Shown: piece by piece, positions 48,955-58,142 of the stretch
Position numbering within the stretch: position 1 is the stretch's first letter
How the letters are laid out: every line of letters begins with the position of its first letter
NCBI RefSeq assembly: GCF_042650605.1
Contig: NZ_JBHSBN010000022.1
Coordinates: forward strand, 1 to 64,000
Direction: 5' to 3'
From: Micromonospora_J zhanjiangensis
Lineage (GTDB): Bacteria; Actinomycetota; Actinomycetes; Mycobacteriales; Micromonosporaceae
Length of the DNA: 64,000 nucleotides
The notes under the pieces: generated by a model
What the model was told of the DNA's origin: nothing
The model's database searches: none
What the model saw: the letters and a program-made list of their open reading frames with translations, nothing else
Translations under genes and position numbers: made by a program

Positions 48955-50032
48955 CGCCGCGCACCCGCACCGGTGGCTCCGCCGGCACCGGCGAACCGGT
49001 CGCGACCGGCCGCCCGCCGGGAGGCACCGGCCATCGGCGGTCGCCGGGACGGACCGGACGGCCGGTACGGGTCGACTCGGCCAGCGCGCAGGCCAGCCGG
49101 TGGGTGGCCACCGCCTCGGCGTACGGCACCCGGACGTCGGCCCCGACTCCCCGTACCGTGTCGACGAAGGCCCGGTCGACCGCCGTACGGGCGGCGTCCG
49201 GGTCGGCCGGGACGGTCCACTCGCCGGTGCCGTCCCGGACGGTCAGGCCGTGCTCGCCGACCGACAACGCCAACCCGTCGGCGAGCACCTCCACCCCGGC
49301 CCGGTGCTTCCAGGACAGGACGCAGGCGGCGGTCACCACCCCCACGGCGCCGGCGGCGAACCGCAGCACCGCGGCCGTCACGCCGTCGATGTCGGCGCCG
49401 TCGAGGTACGCGCCGTCGGGGTCCGCGCCGCCGGCCCGGGGTGGTGTCCCGTCGCCGTAGCCGCACACCTCAGTCGCCTCGCCGGCCAGCAGCCGCATCA
49501 GGTCGAGCACGTGCGCGGCCTGTTCCACCACCGGTCCGCCGGACAGTTCCCGCCGGGGCCACCAGGCCACCGGCGGCACCCGGTCCCACCAGGCGCCGCC
49601 GATCATCCGGACCGGCCGGTCGGCCAGCAGCTCCCGGGCCCGGTCCACCACCGCCAGGTACCGCCAGTGGTGGCCGACGGCGGTGACCGTGCCCCGCTCG
49701 CGCGCCAGCGCCTCGACCCGTTCCGCGGTGGCCAGGTCGGCGGCCACCGGTTTCTCCACGAACATCGGCAGCCCGGCGGCGAGCACCGCCTCCTCGGCCG
49801 GGCCGTGCGCGAACGGGGGCACGCAGACGTACACCGCGTCCAGGTCCGCCGCGAGGACCGCGGCCACGTCCGGCAGGGCCCGGCAGCCGACCTGGTCGGC
49901 CAGCCCCTCGGCGGCGGCCGGGACCACGTCGGTGACGCAGACGAGATCGACGTCGTCGAAGCCGGCCAGTACCCGGGCGTGCCGCCGCGCCACCCCACCC
50001 GCCCCCACCAGCCCCACCCGACACCTCCGCAT
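48947..50032 (-). CDS. Gfo/Idh/MocA family oxidoreductase
   Basis: 361 residues from the ATG at 50032. N-terminal Rossmann domain CRVGLVGAGGVARRHARVLAGFDDVDLVCVTD, then DAVYVCVPPFAHGPAEEAVLAAGLPMFVEKPVAADLATAERV with the conserved EKP motif, HHWRYLAVVDRAREL and HVLDLMRLLAGEA. NAD(P)-dependent sugar or inositol dehydrogenases have this layout. Coupled to the MDR enzyme downstream and divergent from GpgS. It may feed a glycoside or compatible-solute pathway; inference from context. Confidence 0.88.
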   Translation of the reverse strand: MRRCRVGLVGAGGVARRHARVLAGFDDVDLVCVTDVVPAAAEGLADQVGCRALPDVAAVLAADLDAVYVCVPPFAHGPAEEAVLAAGLPMFVEKPVAADLATAERVEALARERGTVTAVGHHWRYLAVVDRARELLADRPVRMIGGAWWDRVPPVAWWPRRELSGGPVVEQAAHVLDLMRLLAGEATEVCGYGDGTPPRAGGADPDGAYLDGADIDGVTAAVLRFAAGAVGVVTAACVLSWKHRAGVEVLADGLALSVGEHGLTVRDGTGEWTVPADPDAARTAVDRAFVDTVRGVGADVRVPYAEAVATHRLACALAESTRTGRPVRPGDRRWPVPPGGRPVATGSPVPAEPPVRVRGDG

Positions 50033-50332
50033 CGGCCGCCCGCCTTTCCCGTCGCCGAGACCCTGGCGGGGATTGGCCCTCGGAACGGCCACTTCGCGCC
50101 AAGATCGTCTGGATGCGCCCGCCGCCGGGACGGCGTGGCTGGTGGCCGTGTGCCTCGGGGGGCGGGTTTCAAACGTCGTGGCCGGGGCGTAGCGGGGGGT
50201 GCGGGGAGCGAAGATCACGACGTGGGCGGGCGGCGCCGCATAGAGTCGGTCGGCCCGGGAAATCGCGGTGGGACGCGGATCCGACCGGACTCGCGATCCG
50301 GCACGCTCGGCCCGACCCGGGAGGGGTGACCC
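50033..50332. promoter_or_regulatory. 300-bp divergent region before gpgS
   Basis: No gene seen between the Gfo/Idh start (minus) and the GpgS GTG (plus). It should contain both promoters. AAGATC followed by GTCTGG or ACGACG occurs at about 50101 and 50213. GGGAGGGGTGACCC gives the GpgS ribosome binding site. Confidence 0.4.
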
Positions 50333-51361
50333 GTGAGGCAGGTACGACAGACCGTCCCACCGGGCGCACCCGGGTGGCCCGGCCGCCGCACCGGCACCGC
50401 CGACGAGTGGACGGCGCCGGGACTGCTGCCAGCCAAGGGGGACACCACGGTCAGCGTGGTCCTTCCGGCGCACGACGAGCGGGAAACCGTGGGCGCCATC
50501 GTGGCGACCGTCCGGGACGAACTGGTGGATCGGGTACCCCTGGTCGACGAGGTGATCGTGGTGGACTCCCGGTCCACCGACGACACGGCGGCGGTGGCCG
50601 CCGCGGCCGGCGCGCGGGTGGTCAGCCAGGACCGGATGACCCAGGACCTGCCCCGGATGGCCGGCAAGGGCGACGCACTCTGGTCCGGCCTGGCGGCCGC
50701 CTCCGGCGACGTGGTCGCCTTCGTCGACGCCGACCTGCGCGAGTTCAGCCCGCACTTCGTCGTCGGCCTACTCGGCCCGCTGCTCACCGACCCCACGGTG
50801 GCCTTCGTCAAGGGTTTCTACCACCGGCCGCTGATCGGCACCTCCGGCGTGGAGCGCGACGGCGGGGGCCGGGTCACCGAACTGGCGGCGCGGCCGATGC
50901 TCAACCTGTTCTGGCCGGAACTGTCCGGTTTCATCCAACCGCTGGCCGGCGAGTACGCCGGCCGCCGCGCGGTGCTCGAACGGGTGCCGTTCGTCTCCGG
51001 GTACGGGGTGGAGACGGCGCTGCTGATCGACCTGCTGGACCTGGTCGGCCTGGACGCGCTGGCCCAGGTCGACCTCGGCGAGCGGCTGCACCGGCACCAG
51101 GACACCGAGGCGCTGGGCCGGATGTCCGCCCAGATCATGTTGACCGCCTGGTCCCGGCTGCACCGGCAGGGCCGGGTCAGCTCACCCGCCCCACCGACCT
51201 CGCTGCTCACCCAGTTCCGCCGGGTGCCCGGCGGCGGCGGTCCGGACGGGCTCCGGCGCGAGGTCGTGGTCACCGACGTGGCGGTGCAGGAGCGGCCGCC
51301 CCTGTTGGAGGTCGCCGACCTGATGCGGCGGCGCCGCGACGAGGTGGCGTCATGGGCCTGA
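50333..51361 (+). CDS. gpgS: Glucosyl-3-phosphoglycerate synthase-like GT2/GT81
   Basis: 342 residues, GTG start. GpgS transfers glucose from NDP-glucose to 3-phosphoglycerate, first step of glucosylglycerate and methylglucose lipopolysaccharide synthesis. Motifs: TVSVVLPAHDERETVGAIVATVRD, DEVIVVDSRSTDDTAAVAAAAGARVVSQ, metal-binding DAD in DVVAFVDADLREFSPHFVVGLLGPLL, LAGEYAGRRAVLERVPFVSGYGVETALLIDL, and the metal-ligand His region HRHQDTEALGRMSAQI. Overlaps the next glycosyltransferase by 10 nt. A related GT81 with another acceptor is possible. Confidence 0.88.
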   Translation: MRQVRQTVPPGAPGWPGRRTGTADEWTAPGLLPAKGDTTVSVVLPAHDERETVGAIVATVRDELVDRVPLVDEVIVVDSRSTDDTAAVAAAAGARVVSQDRMTQDLPRMAGKGDALWSGLAAASGDVVAFVDADLREFSPHFVVGLLGPLLTDPTVAFVKGFYHRPLIGTSGVERDGGGRVTELAARPMLNLFWPELSGFIQPLAGEYAGRRAVLERVPFVSGYGVETALLIDLLDLVGLDALAQVDLGERLHRHQDTEALGRMSAQIMLTAWSRLHRQGRVSSPAPPTSLLTQFRRVPGGGGPDGLRREVVVTDVAVQERPPLLEVADLMRRRRDEVASWA

Positions 51362-52509
51362 CGGTGCTGATGAACGCCGGCCCGTGGCTGGCCGTCCCGC
51401 CGCCCGGGTACGGCGGGATCGAGAACGTGGTGGCCACCCTCGTACCGGAGTTGCGCAAGCTCGGTGTGCGGGTGCTGCTCGCCTCGGTGGGCAGCAGCAC
51501 GCTGGCCGCCGACGAGCGGCTGTCGGTGTTCCCCGACGGGCAGTTCGAGAACCTGCAGCGGCCGTACAACCAGGTCTGCGGGGTGGCCCAGGCGCACCTG
51601 CACGGGGTGGTCCGGACGCTGCGCGAGCGCGACGACATCGACCTGGTCCACGACCACGTGGAGGCGGTCGGCCTGGCCACCCTGGCCGCGCTGGGACCGG
51701 GCGCCGCGCCGGTGCTCCACACCCTGCACTGGGACCTGGGCAAACACCCCGATCTGTACGGCACGCTCGACGGCGGGGACCGGGTCCGGGTCAACGCGGT
51801 CTCGGCCGCGCAACTCGCCCGCGCCCCGCGGGCGCTGCGCGCGCACGCGATCGGCCACGTCCACCTGGCCACCCCACTCGCCGTGGGCGCCGACCGCCGG
51901 GCGCCGGTCGAGGTGGGGGACTACGCCCTGATCCTCGGCCGGATCACGCCGGGCAAGGGGCAGGACACCGGCGCCCGGCTGGCCCGGCGGGCGAACATCC
52001 CGCTGGTGCTGGCCGGCCCGGTCGGCCCGTACCGGGATCCGGCGGAACTGGCGGCGGCGGGTGCCGCGGCCCGGCAGAACCCGGACGTCCGGTTCTGGTA
52101 CGACGAGGTCGCACCGCACGTGGACGGGGTGACCGTCCGGTGGATCGGCCAGGTGGCCGGCGCGGAGCGCGACGGCCTGGTCGCCCGGGCCCGGGCGACG
52201 CTCTTCCCGCTGCGCTGGGAGGAGCCGGGCGGCACGGCCGTGGTGGAGTCGTTGGCCCTCGGTACGCCGGTGGTGGCCACCCGGCGCGGCTGCCTGCCCG
52301 AGTTGATCGAACACGGGCGGACCGGGCTGCTCACCGACGACGAGGACGAACTGGCCGACCTGGTGGTCGCGGCGGGGCTGGTGGACCGGGCCGAGTGCGC
52401 CCGGGAGGCGGCTCGTCGCTTCACCCCGGAGGTGATGGCCCGGCGTTACCTGGAGCTGTACGAGCGGGTGCGCCGGCAGCCGGTGGCGGTCGCCGTGCTG
52501 GCGGCCTGA
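51352..52509 (+). CDS. GT4-type glycosyltransferase
   Basis: 385 residues from the ATG at 51352. GPWLAVPPPGYGGIENVVATLVPELRKLG is the GT4 acceptor-side start. DLVHDHVEAVGLATL and APVLHTLHWDLGKH follow. The donor half has YALILGRITPGKGQDTGARLARRANIPLVLAGPVG, RWEEPGGTAVVESLALGTPVVATRRGCLPELIEHGRTGLL with the E-x7-E motif. Predicted retaining glycosyltransferase in the same transcript as GpgS, so perhaps in the same oligosaccharide pathway. Confidence 0.88.
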   Translation: MGLTVLMNAGPWLAVPPPGYGGIENVVATLVPELRKLGVRVLLASVGSSTLAADERLSVFPDGQFENLQRPYNQVCGVAQAHLHGVVRTLRERDDIDLVHDHVEAVGLATLAALGPGAAPVLHTLHWDLGKHPDLYGTLDGGDRVRVNAVSAAQLARAPRALRAHAIGHVHLATPLAVGADRRAPVEVGDYALILGRITPGKGQDTGARLARRANIPLVLAGPVGPYRDPAELAAAGAAARQNPDVRFWYDEVAPHVDGVTVRWIGQVAGAERDGLVARARATLFPLRWEEPGGTAVVESLALGTPVVATRRGCLPELIEHGRTGLLTDDEDELADLVVAAGLVDRAECAREAARRFTPEVMARRYLELYERVRRQPVAVAVLAA

Positions 52510-52593
52510 CCGCGGTCCGCGCCGCCCGGGGCGCCCGATCGTTTGTCGGTCCGGGGGTCCGGAAGGCCCGCCGGCGAGGAGGTGTGGGCGCGC

Positions 52594-53067
52594 ATGGTGA
52601 CCGGACGAGCCCAGTCGCGGGCGCGGGCCCGACCGCATCCGGCCGCGCACCGGCCATCGGTGTGCCGGACGGGTCGAGCGCTCGCCGTGGTCTTCGTGCT
52701 GCTCGGGATCCTCGGCTTCGTCCCCGGCGTCACGATCGGCTACGACACGCTGCGGTTGGCCGGGCCGCTGTCCCGGGCGCTGCTGTTCGGCGCGTTCCAG
52801 GTGTCGGTCCTGCTCAACCTGGTGCACCTCGGATTCGGGCTGGTCGGGCTGGCGCTGTCCGGCACCGTCCCCGGTGCCGTCCGCTACCTGGCCGGCGGCG
52901 GCGCCCTGCTCCTGCTGCTGGCCGGCTACGGGCTGACGGTGGGGCACGGTACCGGCGCGGCCAACGTCCTGCCGGGCAATCCTGCGGACGCCTGGCTGCA
53001 CCTGGGCTTCGGCCTCACCATGGTCACGCTGGGCCTGTTCTGCGCGGCCCGCCGCCGCTCGGCCTGA
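52594..53067 (+). CDS. DUF4383 family membrane protein
   Basis: 157 residues from the ATG at 52594 (GAGGAGG about 12 nt upstream). Basic N-terminus, then four membrane helices: ALAVVFVLLGILGFVPGV, LLFGAFQVSVLLNLVHLGFGLVGLAL, YLAGGGALLLLLAGYGLTV and AWLHLGFGLTMVTLGLFCA. LNLVHLGFGLVGL and NPADAWLHLGFG are the DUF4383 landmarks. Function unknown. It is 85 bp behind the glycosyltransferase and may be separate from that operon. Confidence 0.85.
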   Translation: MVTGRAQSRARARPHPAAHRPSVCRTGRALAVVFVLLGILGFVPGVTIGYDTLRLAGPLSRALLFGAFQVSVLLNLVHLGFGLVGLALSGTVPGAVRYLAGGGALLLLLAGYGLTVGHGTGAANVLPGNPADAWLHLGFGLTMVTLGLFCAARRRSA

Positions 53068-53264
53068 CCCACCGCCGCCGGTCCATCCCGGGACGGCCGG
53101 CCATTCTCCGCGCCGCCGAGGCCGACCGGGCGGCGGTTCCCGATGAGGCGGAAGGAGGCGTACGGGCGGCGTATGGAGATTTACCCTGGTTGGTGGGTTT
53201 TCTCCAAACCGGACCGGGTAGCCACCCGCGTCCGGTGTGCGACGCGGTGACGGGGTGAGGGCGG

Positions 53265-55310
53265 ATGCCGAAAAGGGTGACGACGGAGCCGCAGCGCGGC
53301 GGCGAGCCGGTGGTCCTGGCACCCGCGCACTTCGGCGGCTATCCCGGGCCGGTCCGCGACCCGGTCCGCGGCGGCACGCTGGTCAAGCTGCTGAGCACCA
53401 CGGACGCGAAGCAGATCGGCCTGATGTACGGGGTCACCGCGTTCACGTTCTTCGTGATCGGCGGCTTCATGGCCATGCTGATCCGGGCCGAACTGGCCGA
53501 GCCGGGGCTGCAGTTCCTCTCCACCGAGCAGTACAACCAGTTGTTCACCATGCACGGCACGATCATGTTGCTGCTGTTCGCGACCCCACTGGTGTTCGCC
53601 TTCGGCAACTACGTCGTCCCGTTGCAGATCGGCGCGCCGGACGTCTCGTTCCCCCGGTTGAACGCCTTCGCCTACTGGCTGTACCTGTTCGGCGGGACGT
53701 TGGCGGTGGCCGGTTTCATCACCCCGAACGGGGCCGCCGACTTCGGCTGGACCGGCTACACCCCGCTGAGCAGCGCGCAGCACTCGCCGGGAGTCGGCGC
53801 CAACATGTGGATCTTCGGGTTGGTGATCTCCGGCCTCGGCACCATCCTCGGCGCGGTCAACATGATCACCACGATCGTGACCCTGCGCGCGCCCGGGATG
53901 ACCCTGTTCCGGATGCCGATCTTCACCTGGAACCTGCTGCTCACCTCGGTCCTGGTGATCCTGGTCTTCCCGCTGCTGGCCGCGGCACTGTTGGCGCTCG
54001 CCGCCGACCGGCTGCTCGGCGCCCACGTGTACGACCCGTCCACCAACGGCCCGATGCTGTGGCAGCACCTGTTCTGGTTCTTCGGCCATCCCGAGGTGTA
54101 CATCGTGGCGCTGCCGTTCTTCGGCATCGTCACCGAGATCATCCCGGTCTTCTCCCGCAAGCCGATCTTCGGCTACAAGGGCCTGGTCGCCGCGACCATC
54201 GCGATCACCGTCCTGTCGATGACCGTGTGGGCGCACCACATGTTCGCCACCGGCCAGGTGCTGCTGCCGTTCTTCAGCCTCCTCAGTTACCTGATCGCCG
54301 TGCCGACCGGGGTGAAGTTCTTCAACTGGGTCGGCACCATGTGGAAGGGCCAGCTCACCTTCGAAACGCCGATGTTGTTCGCCGTCGGGTTCCTGGTCAC
54401 CTTCCTGCTCGGCGGGCTGACCGGGGTGCTGCTGGCCAGTCCCCCGGTGGACTTCCACGTCACCGACACCTACTTCGTGGTGGCGCACTTCCACTACGTC
54501 CTGTTCGGCACCATCGTGTTCGCCGCCTTCGGCGGGGTGTACTTCTGGTTCCCGAAGATGACCGGCCGGATGCTCGACGAACGGCTCGGCAAGCTGCACT
54601 TCTGGAGCATGTTCCTCGGCTTCCACGGCACCTTCCTGGTGCAGCACTGGCTGGGCAACGAGGGCATGCCCCGGCGGTACGCCGACTACCTGCCGTCCGA
54701 CGGGTTCACCCTGCTGAACGAGATCTCCAGCGTGTCGTCGTTCGTGCTCGGCTTCTCCACCCTGTTCTTCGCCTACAACGTGTGGAAGTCGTGGCGCTTC
54801 GGTCGGCAGGTGACGGTCGACGACCCGTGGGGCTTCGGCAACTCGCTGGAGTGGGCGACCAGTTGTCCACCGCCGCTGCGCAACTTCGACCGGATGCCCC
54901 GGATCCGCTCCGAGCGGCCCGCCTTCGACGCCAAGTACGGTCACCTGGTCGCCGACCTCGGCCGTGACCTGCCGCAGCGCAGCACCCTGCCGCCGCAGCA
55001 CCTGGCCGAGGAACTGCACCGCGAACGGCACCGGGAGGAGGGTCCGAGCGCCGTCGGCGCGCTGGGCGCGCACGAGGCCGTCGAGTACCACCCGCCCGCC
55101 CGGTCCGGGGCTCGCTACGTGGAGGTGCCCGAGCCGGAGGGGATCCGCCGCCCGTCGTTCGAGGAGGACCAGCCGGGCGTGTCCAATCCGCTCGCGGCGC
55201 AGGACGAAACCGACGAGGGTCCGGTGGGTGAGCGGTGGCGCAGCGGAACCGGTCCCGACGAGGAGACCGGTCCCGACGAGGAGACCGGCCGGACGAACCG
55301 GCCGGAATGA
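53265..55310 (+). CDS. ctaD: Cytochrome c oxidase subunit I
   Basis: 681 residues, long for the family because of a C-terminal acidic tail. Heme and CuB ligands are present: His97 in TMHGTIM, WFFGHPEVYI with the cross-linked Tyr, VWAHHMF, and VVAHFHYVL. The K-channel block is GQVLLPFFSLLSYLIAVPTGVKFFNW. About 12 membrane helices. It is an aa3-type terminal oxidase subunit. No ctaC, ctaE or qcr genes are near, so this is a stand-alone, probably second copy. The tail ends with a duplicated PDEETG from an 18-bp repeat. Confidence 0.93.
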   Translation: MPKRVTTEPQRGGEPVVLAPAHFGGYPGPVRDPVRGGTLVKLLSTTDAKQIGLMYGVTAFTFFVIGGFMAMLIRAELAEPGLQFLSTEQYNQLFTMHGTIMLLLFATPLVFAFGNYVVPLQIGAPDVSFPRLNAFAYWLYLFGGTLAVAGFITPNGAADFGWTGYTPLSSAQHSPGVGANMWIFGLVISGLGTILGAVNMITTIVTLRAPGMTLFRMPIFTWNLLLTSVLVILVFPLLAAALLALAADRLLGAHVYDPSTNGPMLWQHLFWFFGHPEVYIVALPFFGIVTEIIPVFSRKPIFGYKGLVAATIAITVLSMTVWAHHMFATGQVLLPFFSLLSYLIAVPTGVKFFNWVGTMWKGQLTFETPMLFAVGFLVTFLLGGLTGVLLASPPVDFHVTDTYFVVAHFHYVLFGTIVFAAFGGVYFWFPKMTGRMLDERLGKLHFWSMFLGFHGTFLVQHWLGNEGMPRRYADYLPSDGFTLLNEISSVSSFVLGFSTLFFAYNVWKSWRFGRQVTVDDPWGFGNSLEWATSCPPPLRNFDRMPRIRSERPAFDAKYGHLVADLGRDLPQRSTLPPQHLAEELHRERHREEGPSAVGALGAHEAVEYHPPARSGARYVEVPEPEGIRRPSFEEDQPGVSNPLAAQDETDEGPVGERWRSGTGPDEETGPDEETGRTNRPE

Positions 55311-55360
55311 CGGTGACCGGTCCGTCCGTCCGCCGGGCCCGCAGCCGGGGGCCGGACGCG

Positions 55361-55437
55361 GTGGTCGGCTCAGTCGTGCGCCGCGGCCAGGCCCGGTCGG
55401 TGGTGGTCGGCTCAGTCGTGCGTCGCGGCCAGGCCCG
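55361..55437. repeat. 35-bp direct repeat at the 3' end of the sigma gene
   Basis: GTGGTCGGCTCAGTCGTGCG begins both copies, 55361-55395 and 55403-55437, identical at 34 of 35 positions with period 42. The second contains the stop of the sigma-STAS gene; the first lies beyond it. A tandem duplication of the gene's last codons. Confidence 0.85.
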
Positions 55438-56545
55438 CCGCCGCGAGCGACTGGCGCACCGCGGGCTGGGCCCGGGTCAGCCGCATCGGGATGCCGGCCC
55501 GGACGGCCACCTCGCGGCCGGCGATCAGCGCGGTGACCGCGCCGCCGTCGACCGTGCCGACCTCGGCCAGGTCGACCACCACCTGGGCGGGTCGACCGGT
55601 GGTGACCGCCTCCACGATGGCCCGGCGGACCTGCTCGCCGCCGGTGTGCTCCAGGTCGCCACCGACCTCCACCACGATCCGGTCGCCGGCGCGTTTCACC
55701 GCCACCCGCAGCCGGTGCGGGTCCGGTTCGGTGCCGCCGTTCTGCCACGGCGCGGGCGCGTCGGCGAGCATCGACTGGCGCAGCCAGGTCAGCGCCCGGG
55801 ACAGCAGCCGGGACACGTGCATCTGCGAGATGCCGAACCGGGCGGCGATCTCGGCCTGGGTCTGGTTGCCGTAGAACCGCATCGCCAGGATCCGCCGCTC
55901 ACGCCAGGGCAGGCGACCCAGCAGACCGCTGACGGTGACCCGGTCGTCGACCGACTCGAGTTCGTTGTCCGACTCGCCGACCAGGTCGCCGAACTCGGCC
56001 GAACTCTCCCCGCCGACCGGGGCGTTCAGCGACGCCGGGCTGTACCCGGCCGCCGATTCCAGCGCGGCGAGGATCTCCTCCTCCGGCGTCTCCAACCGGC
56101 GGGACAACTCCGCGACGCTCGGCGCGCGGGACAGTTCACTGGTCAGTGCGGCGGTCGCCTGGCCGACCTCGAGGATCAGGTCGCGCAACCGCCGGGGTAC
56201 GTGCACCCCCCAGGTACGGTCCCGGAAGTGCCGTTTGATCTCCCCCACGATGGTGATGGCCGCGTACGCGGTGAACGAACCGCGTTCCGGGTCGTACCGG
56301 TCGACCGCGTTGACCAGGCCGAGCCGGGCGACCTGTTCGAGGTCCTCCAGCGGCTCGCCGCGGCCGCGGTAGCGGCGGGCCAGCCGGCCGGCGAACGGCA
56401 GCGCGAACCGCACCAGGTCGTCGCGTGCCTCCTGCCGGCGCTCGGGCGGCAGCCCCTCGATCCGGGCCGCGTACGCCAGCGCCGCGGCGTCGAGGTCCTC
56501 CAGCCCGCGTTCGGTCGGTGCCGGGGTGGAGATCTGTCCGTACAT
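55412..56545 (-). CDS. SigB/F-type RNA polymerase sigma factor fused to a STAS domain
   Basis: 377 residues. Sigma regions 2-4 fill 1-262: LVRFALPFAGRLARRYRGRGEPLEDLEQVARLGLVNAVDRYDPERGSF, GEIKRHFRDRTWGVHVPRRLRD, and LPWRERRILAMRFYGNQTQAEIAARFGISQMHVSRLL. A linker leads to a STAS (anti-anti-sigma) domain at about 280-377: RIVVEVGGDLEHTGGEQVRRAIVEA and VVVDLAEVGTVDGGAVTALIAG. The usual phosphorylated Ser (D-S-S/G) is replaced: VDGGA. The fusion may tether self-regulation. No anti-sigma gene adjoins. Confidence 0.9.
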   Translation of the reverse strand: MYGQISTPAPTERGLEDLDAAALAYAARIEGLPPERRQEARDDLVRFALPFAGRLARRYRGRGEPLEDLEQVARLGLVNAVDRYDPERGSFTAYAAITIVGEIKRHFRDRTWGVHVPRRLRDLILEVGQATAALTSELSRAPSVAELSRRLETPEEEILAALESAAGYSPASLNAPVGGESSAEFGDLVGESDNELESVDDRVTVSGLLGRLPWRERRILAMRFYGNQTQAEIAARFGISQMHVSRLLSRALTWLRQSMLADAPAPWQNGGTEPDPHRLRVAVKRAGDRIVVEVGGDLEHTGGEQVRRAIVEAVTTGRPAQVVVDLAEVGTVDGGAVTALIAGREVAVRAGIPMRLTRAQPAVRQSLAAAGLAATHD

Positions 56546-56771
56546 CCGCGCCTCCCTCGCCGAAGGTCCCCCGTCAGGCCGCGGAACCGGTCACTGGCGT
56601 CGTCGGACCGTGGACCGGGCCGGAAACGGGTCGATGACCGGAAAGATGACGGGCCAACAGCCACCGGCGTTAGACACCGTGCGATCAACCCATCACAGGC
56701 AGTCACGTTCCCGCTTCGTAGGTACTCAACCACGAGATGAGACTTTCTCGCGGCGGTTTGGCGGGGTGACC
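56546..56771. promoter_or_regulatory. Upstream region of the sigma-STAS gene
   Basis: 226 bp, no gene. It should hold the sigma gene promoter on the minus strand. GGTTGATCGCACGG with TCTAAC is visible near 56675-56697 but does not clearly match a SigB-type or housekeeping consensus. Confidence 0.3.
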
Positions 56772-58142
56772 TCAGCAGATCAGCAGACCCTGCGGCAGGC
56801 CGCCGTCCCGCAATTCGGCCAGCACGTCCACCGCGCGCAACGGGGCCGGGGACGGCAGATCGTAGGGCTGACCGCGCAGCACCGCGGTCGCGTGACGGGT
56901 GGGCACCGGGGTGACGGGATACCCCCGGGCGGCCGTCCGGTCCACCATCCGGCGTCGCCGCCCGAACGACGCCACGGCGAGCCACTGCGGCAGGCCGGCC
57001 AGCGCCGGCGAGCGCAGCCCGGGCGGCTCCGGCAGCACGTCCACCGAACTGAACGGTTCGCTGCCGGCCAGCCACCATTCCACGCCGGCCACCGCGCGGG
57101 CGGTCGCGCTCTCGCACCAGTACGGCACCAGCCCGGCCCGGATCACCTGCGCCGGGTCGAGCAGCCGCCCGCACTCGACCACGCACCGGTCCCCGGTCTT
57201 GCCGGCCCGGCGCAGCCATCGCCGGTAGAGGTCGGCCACGGCCGCGCTCAACGCCGCCGGCCGCGGGTACAGCACCCGGTGCAACGGGCTGCCCACGCCC
57301 CGGGCCCAGTCCCGCAGGCCGGCCTCCAGGTCCGGCTCCACGGCGTACTCGCAGTGGCCGTCCGGCGCGTTGGCGCTCGGCGGGTCCCAGCGGCCGAGGT
57401 CGGCCCCGGCGGCCCGGAGCAGCCGGCCGATCGACGCGCCGTGCGGCAGGAAGTCACCCGGGTCGAGCCCGCTGGCCGGTCCGCCGACCTGGAAGCTGTG
57501 CCCCTCCCCCGGATCCAGCACCGGCCAGGTCCGGGCGTCCCGCAGCAGCAGCACCGGCGCACCCGGGACGATCCGGGTGCCGAGGAATCGCCGGTAGGCG
57601 TCCGGCAGGCGCCGCCACCGCACCGTCAACGCCACCGTCGAACCGCACAGCGCCCCGCGCGCCGCCGGGTCGTGCACCTGGCGTACCCGGACCCCGGGAT
57701 CGGCGGCCAGCAGCGGCGCCACCACCCGGGACCCGTACGCCATGGCCGCGAGCGGGTCGTCCGCCGCCCCGCCGGGCCAGTCCACGGTGACCTCGAACCC
57801 GGCCGGCAGCCACGGCACCCCGAGGGCGGCGGCCAGATGAACGGCGGCCCCGTGCGGCGAGCCCAGAACCACGCCGGGGTAGCACCGGGCCGGATACTGG
57901 TCCACGACCCACCGGGCCACCCGGTCCGCGTCGAGGACGCCCACCTGCGCCCCCGGTACCGCGGCGCGGGCGGTCGCCCGTCTCAGCGCGACCCGCCGTA
58001 CCACCTCCGGGGCGCCCGGGAAGCGGGCCAGCAACGGTCGTCGGCCGAGATCGGCGCAGTCCTCGCCGCGCAGCGCGCGGGACGCGGCGGCGACCAGCAC
58101 CCGCCCGAGACTGTCCCGCGCCACCACCCGGTCCACCCCCAC
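56772..58142 (-). CDS. Unrecognised protein, about 457 aa
   Basis: About 456 residues from the GTG at 58142 (or 454 from 58136, VDRVVARDSLGRVL). The frame stays open further upstream only because it runs into a repeated intergenic element, so an upstream start is unlikely. Segments with structure include RPLLARFPGAPEVVRRVALRR, GVVLGSPHGAAVHLAAALGVPWLPAGFEVTVDWPGG, EYAVEPDLEAGLRDWARG and GPVPYWC-type regions near the end. Mixed alpha/beta, no signal peptide and no familiar catalytic motif. Homology not recognised. Confidence 0.6.
   Translation of the reverse strand: MGVDRVVARDSLGRVLVAAASRALRGEDCADLGRRPLLARFPGAPEVVRRVALRRATARAAVPGAQVGVLDADRVARWVVDQYPARCYPGVVLGSPHGAAVHLAAALGVPWLPAGFEVTVDWPGGAADDPLAAMAYGSRVVAPLLAADPGVRVRQVHDPAARGALCGSTVALTVRWRRLPDAYRRFLGTRIVPGAPVLLLRDARTWPVLDPGEGHSFQVGGPASGLDPGDFLPHGASIGRLLRAAGADLGRWDPPSANAPDGHCEYAVEPDLEAGLRDWARGVGSPLHRVLYPRPAALSAAVADLYRRWLRRAGKTGDRCVVECGRLLDPAQVIRAGLVPYWCESATARAVAGVEWWLAGSEPFSSVDVLPEPPGLRSPALAGLPQWLAVASFGRRRRMVDRTAARGYPVTPVPTRHATAVLRGQPYDLPSPAPLRAVDVLAELRDGGLPQGLLIC

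Noticed and set aside
53143..53250. 35-codon ORF upstream of ctaD (contains MEIYPGWWVFSKP)
   Set aside because: Poor ribosome binding site spacing for either ATG and no recognisable feature. Could be a leader peptide but evidence is too thin.
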